Source: CAYJAZ01 sp964370095 (GTDB taxonomy: Bacteria > Desulfobacterota > Desulfovibrionia > Desulfovibrionales > Desulfovibrionaceae). From it: a stretch of 24,875 nt of DNA. Of the stretch, positions 22,188 through 24,875 are shown piece after piece. The notes under the pieces were generated by a model. The model was not told where the DNA came from. It did no database searches and saw nothing but the letters and a program-made list of their open reading frames with translations. The translations under genes were made by a program, and so were the position numbers. How positions within the stretch are numbered: position 1 is the stretch's first letter; each line of letters opens with the position of its first letter. The stretch covers positions 1 to 24,875 of the forward strand of contig CAYJHJ010000030.1 of the NCBI GenBank assembly GCA_964370095.1. Direction: 5' to 3'.

Positions 22188-23838
22188 TCATCCAATCCCT
22201 TACTATTGAAATTGTGTGTTCCATATTTCTTTCAGCAAGTTGTAAAGCCTTGGCTTTTATGTCATCTACAGAAAGATCTTCACCCACTTCAAATACAGCA
22301 GCATCTAAATAGTTTTGCTGGCTTTGCCTTGCGGCCAATTCTTGTTGCCTTGCTTCTTCTTCTTGTGCTTGGAAGAGTGCATATTGCTCTTCTGCGGCAG
22401 GCAAGCCTTCTAAGCCTTCCAAAACTTCGCCAGATTCAACTCTTGGGCGGATAACACTCATAACTATTGGGCGAAGAACAAGCATGATAAAGAGGAAAGC
22501 CAATAAAGCAGTAAGAATAGGTTTTATCATTCTGTTTGCAAAGTCAGAAAGAAGCTCTGAAGCACTTGGTTCATAAGGTAGATTGTTTTCACCAAATGCA
22601 ATATTACTTACTTCTATCGTATCTCCACGTGTGTTGTCAAATCCTACTGCATTTGAAACCAATTCTTGTATACGGGCTAATTCTTCTTCTGAACGCGGAA
22701 CATATGTATAGCCGCCTTCTTCATTTCTTACATATGTGCCATCAACTGCAACTGCAACTGTAAGCCTATTCACAGCACCCATTTGCCCAATAATATTTTC
22801 TTCAACTTTATTGATTTCATAGTTCACAGTGCTTTGTTCTCTTGAACCGTCTTGAGTAGAAACAGAACCTGTTAAACCATCGCCACGGAAGTTTGCATCA
22901 GGTGAACCTGCTTCTAAGTTTGCTTGACCTTGTTGAATTTCTTCGCTTGTTTGTTCAGAGCGAACAACGCGGCTTTCAGGGTCATAAATTTCTCTTCTTA
23001 TTGTGCGTTGGCTATAATCAAGTGCAGCATTTACTTTTGCAATGGCTTTGCCCGGCCCTAAGATTGGGATAAGAAGCTCATTGATTCTTGCTTCAAGCAG
23101 TTTTTCAAAGCGTGTTCTGTATTCTAATTGTGAATTATTGGCACTAAAACCTTCTTCTTCAGGTGTATAGATTGCATTACCTGCATTATCTGTGATGGAT
23201 ACATGATGTTTATCTAAACCTTCAACAGACATAATAAGCAAGTTCAAAACACCGTCTATTTCTTTTTTTGACATTTGTAGGTTTGTATTTTCCAGCATCA
23301 AAACAACTGATGCAGATGGTGGAAGCTGTTCTTCAATAAAGAGTGAGCGTTCAGGCATAACCAAGTGAACACGAGCTGATTCAACATTAGGTAATTCGCT
23401 TAATGTTCTTGTAAGTTCACCCTGCAAAGCACGTTGATAGTTGATTCTTTGCACAAATTCAGTTTGACCCATTTGAAGCTCATCAAAAATTTCAAAGCCT
23501 ACACCTGAACCAACCAAATTACCTTCGCCGGCAATTTTAATTCTCAAGTCATAAACTTGATCAGCAGGAACTGTGATGGTTTGCCCTTCATCAACCAAGC
23601 TATATGAAACTTTTTCAGTTTCTAAAAAAGTAACAATCTTGTTTGCATCTTCGCTGGTAAGGTTAGTATAAAGTATTTTATGGTTTGGTTTATTAAGCCA
23701 AAGAATAAAAAGAATAAAGGCTGTCATCATCACTAAACCTGCACCTATAATAAGTATGCGTTGGTTTTTGTTGAGTTTTGTCCAAAAGCCTCTTGCTTTA
23801 TCAGTGATTACATCTAAGCTAAATTTACTTGTATCCAT
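22159..23838 (-). CDS. fliF: Flagellar MS-ring protein FliF
   Basis: Forms the MS ring of the flagellar basal body in the inner membrane and holds the rotor protein FliG. From ATG 23838 it is 559 residues. The first membrane segment is ILIIGAGLVMMTAFILFILWL, followed by the YscJ/FliF ring-building domains (GFEIFDELQMGQTEFVQRINYQRALQGEL, SARVHLVMPERSLF). A periplasmic collar comes next, with a second membrane segment near PILTALLAFLFIMLVLRPIVM, and the FliG-binding tail ends in SIVRDWMND. I chose 23838 rather than an in-frame TTG at 23853 because GGGAGAAG lies just before it. A sigma-54 promoter lies upstream. fliG does not follow it, contrary to the usual order. Confidence 0.96.
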   Translation of the reverse strand: MDTSKFSLDVITDKARGFWTKLNKNQRILIIGAGLVMMTAFILFILWLNKPNHKILYTNLTSEDANKIVTFLETEKVSYSLVDEGQTITVPADQVYDLRIKIAGEGNLVGSGVGFEIFDELQMGQTEFVQRINYQRALQGELTRTLSELPNVESARVHLVMPERSLFIEEQLPPSASVVLMLENTNLQMSKKEIDGVLNLLIMSVEGLDKHHVSITDNAGNAIYTPEEEGFSANNSQLEYRTRFEKLLEARINELLIPILGPGKAIAKVNAALDYSQRTIRREIYDPESRVVRSEQTSEEIQQGQANLEAGSPDANFRGDGLTGSVSTQDGSREQSTVNYEINKVEENIIGQMGAVNRLTVAVAVDGTYVRNEEGGYTYVPRSEEELARIQELVSNAVGFDNTRGDTIEVSNIAFGENNLPYEPSASELLSDFANRMIKPILTALLAFLFIMLVLRPIVMSVIRPRVESGEVLEGLEGLPAAEEQYALFQAQEEEARQQELAARQSQQNYLDAAVFEVGEDLSVDDIKAKALQLAERNMEHTISIVRDWMNDTTKAKAA

Positions 23839-23888
23839 AATTACTTCTCCCAAATAATGTCAAAAAAAATAAAATCTGAAATCTATAT

Positions 23889-23904
23889 TGCAAACAATGT
23901 GCCA
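23889..23904 (-). promoter_or_regulatory. Sigma-54 promoter of fliF
   Basis: The minus strand reads TGGCACATTGTTTGCA. The TGGCAC and TTGCA elements are in the exact -24/-12 register. Transcription would begin near 23878, about 40 nt before the ATG at 23838. Confidence 0.82.
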
Positions 23905-23919
23905 ATATTAAGAAAATTT

Positions 23920-23941
23920 TGCCCTAAAGCAACTCAGGGCA
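23920..23941. promoter_or_regulatory. Dyad between the divergent sigma-54 promoters
   Basis: TGCCCT-AAAGCAACTC-AGGGCA is a 6 bp GC-containing inverted repeat in an otherwise AT-rich gap. It lies about 16 bp upstream of the fliF -24 element and about 75 bp upstream of the flgF one. It is a candidate binding site for a sigma-54 activator (enhancer-binding protein). No gene ends here that would need a terminator. Confidence 0.4.
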
Positions 23942-24015
23942 TTTTCTAATAATATATTGTTAATATAATTAAGGAATTAGAGAACAAAGACGCGTCAAAT
24001 TAAAGACATTCACTT

Positions 24016-24031
24016 TGGCACAGCTTTTGCA
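24016..24031 (+). promoter_or_regulatory. Sigma-54 promoter of flgF
   Basis: TGGCACAGCTTTTGCA matches the sigma-54 consensus at every fixed position, with correct -24/-12 spacing. Transcription would start near 24042, about 49 nt before the flgF ATG. Confidence 0.85.
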
Positions 24032-24090
24032 ATACACCTATCAAGAAATTATAAAACTCAAAGGAAATATAATTTTCTTGAGGAGGTTTT

Positions 24091-24875
24091 ATGCAAAATG
24101 CCATATTTACAAGCTTATTTGGTGCCCTCACAGCAGAGCACAGGCTTGCAGTTGTTTCAAATAACTTAGCAAATGTAAACACAACTGGTTATAAAAATGA
24201 TAAATTGGCTTTTAAAGACACTATGATTCACTTTGCCCACGATTATATACGTGAGCCACTTGAAAACCTGCGCTCTGAGCCACTTTTTCCTGAAGCACAC
24301 CTATTATCCCGTGTGAGAATTGCTGTTGAAAAAACAGATTTCTCTCAAGGGGCTATGCAATCAACAGGAAATCAGCTTGATGTTGCTTTGGCAGGGCCCG
24401 GTTTTTTCAGTGTGCTTACTCCTCAAGGCGAATACCTCACAAGAAATGGTGCTTTCAGTCAAAATGCTGACGGAACATTGATGACAAAACAGGGTTATCC
24501 TGTTTTGGGTGATGGCGGCCCTATTGTTATTCCAGAAGGCACAAAAAATGTGCATATTTCTGATGATGGCAGAGTTTTTGCTGATAATGTTGAAGTTGGC
24601 GCATTTAGAATTACTGCTTTTGCAGACCCTTCACTTGAAATGGAAAAACTTGGAATGAATATGTATAGGCTAAAAAATGGGGCAACCCCCGAAACAGTTG
24701 ATGCCTATGCAGAAGGTTTAGTTGTAAACCAAGGGTTTTTAGAAAAAGCTAATGTGAATGTGGTTGAAGAAATGGTAAAAATGATTGAAGTTCAACGCAC
24801 TTTTGAAGCAAATTCAAAAGTCATGCAAACAGGCCATGCCTTAGACACTGAAGCAATCACAAAAGTAGGTAAATC
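24091..24875 (+). CDS. flgF: Flagellar proximal rod protein FlgF (partial, runs off the window)
   Basis: A proximal rod component of the flagellar axis. The 261 complete codons seen lack a stop, so the gene continues past the window. The N-terminal rod motif LTAEHRLAVVSNNLANVNTTGYKNDKLAF (about 13-41) is the flagella basal body rod signature. The middle has GNQLDVALAGPGFFSVLTPQGEYLTRNGAF, typical of FlgE/F/G family members. The C-terminal rod domain VVNQGFLEKANVNVVEEMVKMIEVQRTFEANSKVM is nearly complete. Its length and the FlgF-like N-terminus MQNAIFTSLFGAL favour FlgF over FlgG. The ribosome site AGGAGG is excellent. flgG and P/L-ring genes would be expected downstream. Confidence 0.92.
   Translation, partial: MQNAIFTSLFGALTAEHRLAVVSNNLANVNTTGYKNDKLAFKDTMIHFAHDYIREPLENLRSEPLFPEAHLLSRVRIAVEKTDFSQGAMQSTGNQLDVALAGPGFFSVLTPQGEYLTRNGAFSQNADGTLMTKQGYPVLGDGGPIVIPEGTKNVHISDDGRVFADNVEVGAFRITAFADPSLEMEKLGMNMYRLKNGATPETVDAYAEGLVVNQGFLEKANVNVVEEMVKMIEVQRTFEANSKVMQTGHALDTEAITKVGK

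Noticed and set aside
22170..22454. A 94-codon plus-strand frame opposite the 3' end of fliF
   Set aside because: Leucine-rich shadow frame antisense to FliF, without any independent support.

Overview
The window is AT-rich, densely packed, Gram-negative bacterial chromosome. It carries lipid A genes (lpxD, fabZ, lpxA), flagellar genes behind sigma-54-type -24/-12 promoters, a tungstate-type ABC transporter beside an FmdE-family protein, and a YkgJ-family protein beside fmt. This combination best fits a low-GC member of the Desulfovibrionaceae (Lawsonia-like gut lineages). The placement is inferred from gene content and recall, not from a search. No rRNA, tRNA, CRISPR array, transposase, integrase or phage gene was seen, so this is mostly housekeeping chromosome.

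Layout. (1) 1-150: dispersed-repeat DNA that runs into the 3' end of the first gene. (2) 151-4977, minus strand: two operons. A class V aminotransferase, an HD-domain protein and ddl form the first. A small secreted protein, fmt and a YkgJ-family gene form the second, behind a good sigma-70 promoter. (3) 5141-5869: a single TPR gene with its own terminator and a sigma-54-like promoter. (4) 6155-9375, plus strand: NUDIX hydrolase, an unknown gene coupled to ybeY, a glycosyltransferase and a nitroreductase, ended by a strong terminator. (5) 9509-13099: lpxD-fabZ-lpxA followed by a lone livF-type ATPase gene and dut. (6) 13118-13310: a second repeat copy and a large hairpin. (7) 13332-16481, minus strand: guaB-guaA behind a perfect-consensus sigma-70 promoter. 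(8) 16540-20206, plus strand: a tight six-gene operon, tupB-tupC-queH-fmdE-like-small membrane protein-thiL. (9) 20208-20433: a third repeat copy embedded in a duplication of the start of a histidine kinase gene, then the kinase itself. (10) 21913-24875: fliF on the minus strand with a small overlapping gene, then divergent sigma-54 promoters and the start of flgF on the plus strand.

The most unusual items are four. The 72-residue ORF overlapping the end of fliF ends in a second copy of the FliF-type FliG-binding helix. A ~90 bp dispersed hairpin repeat occurs three times and has captured the stop codon of one gene. The head of the kinase gene is duplicated around that repeat. A matched pair of divergent sigma-54 promoters lies between fliF and flgF. 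I did not find a defence system or other obvious novel multi-gene machine.
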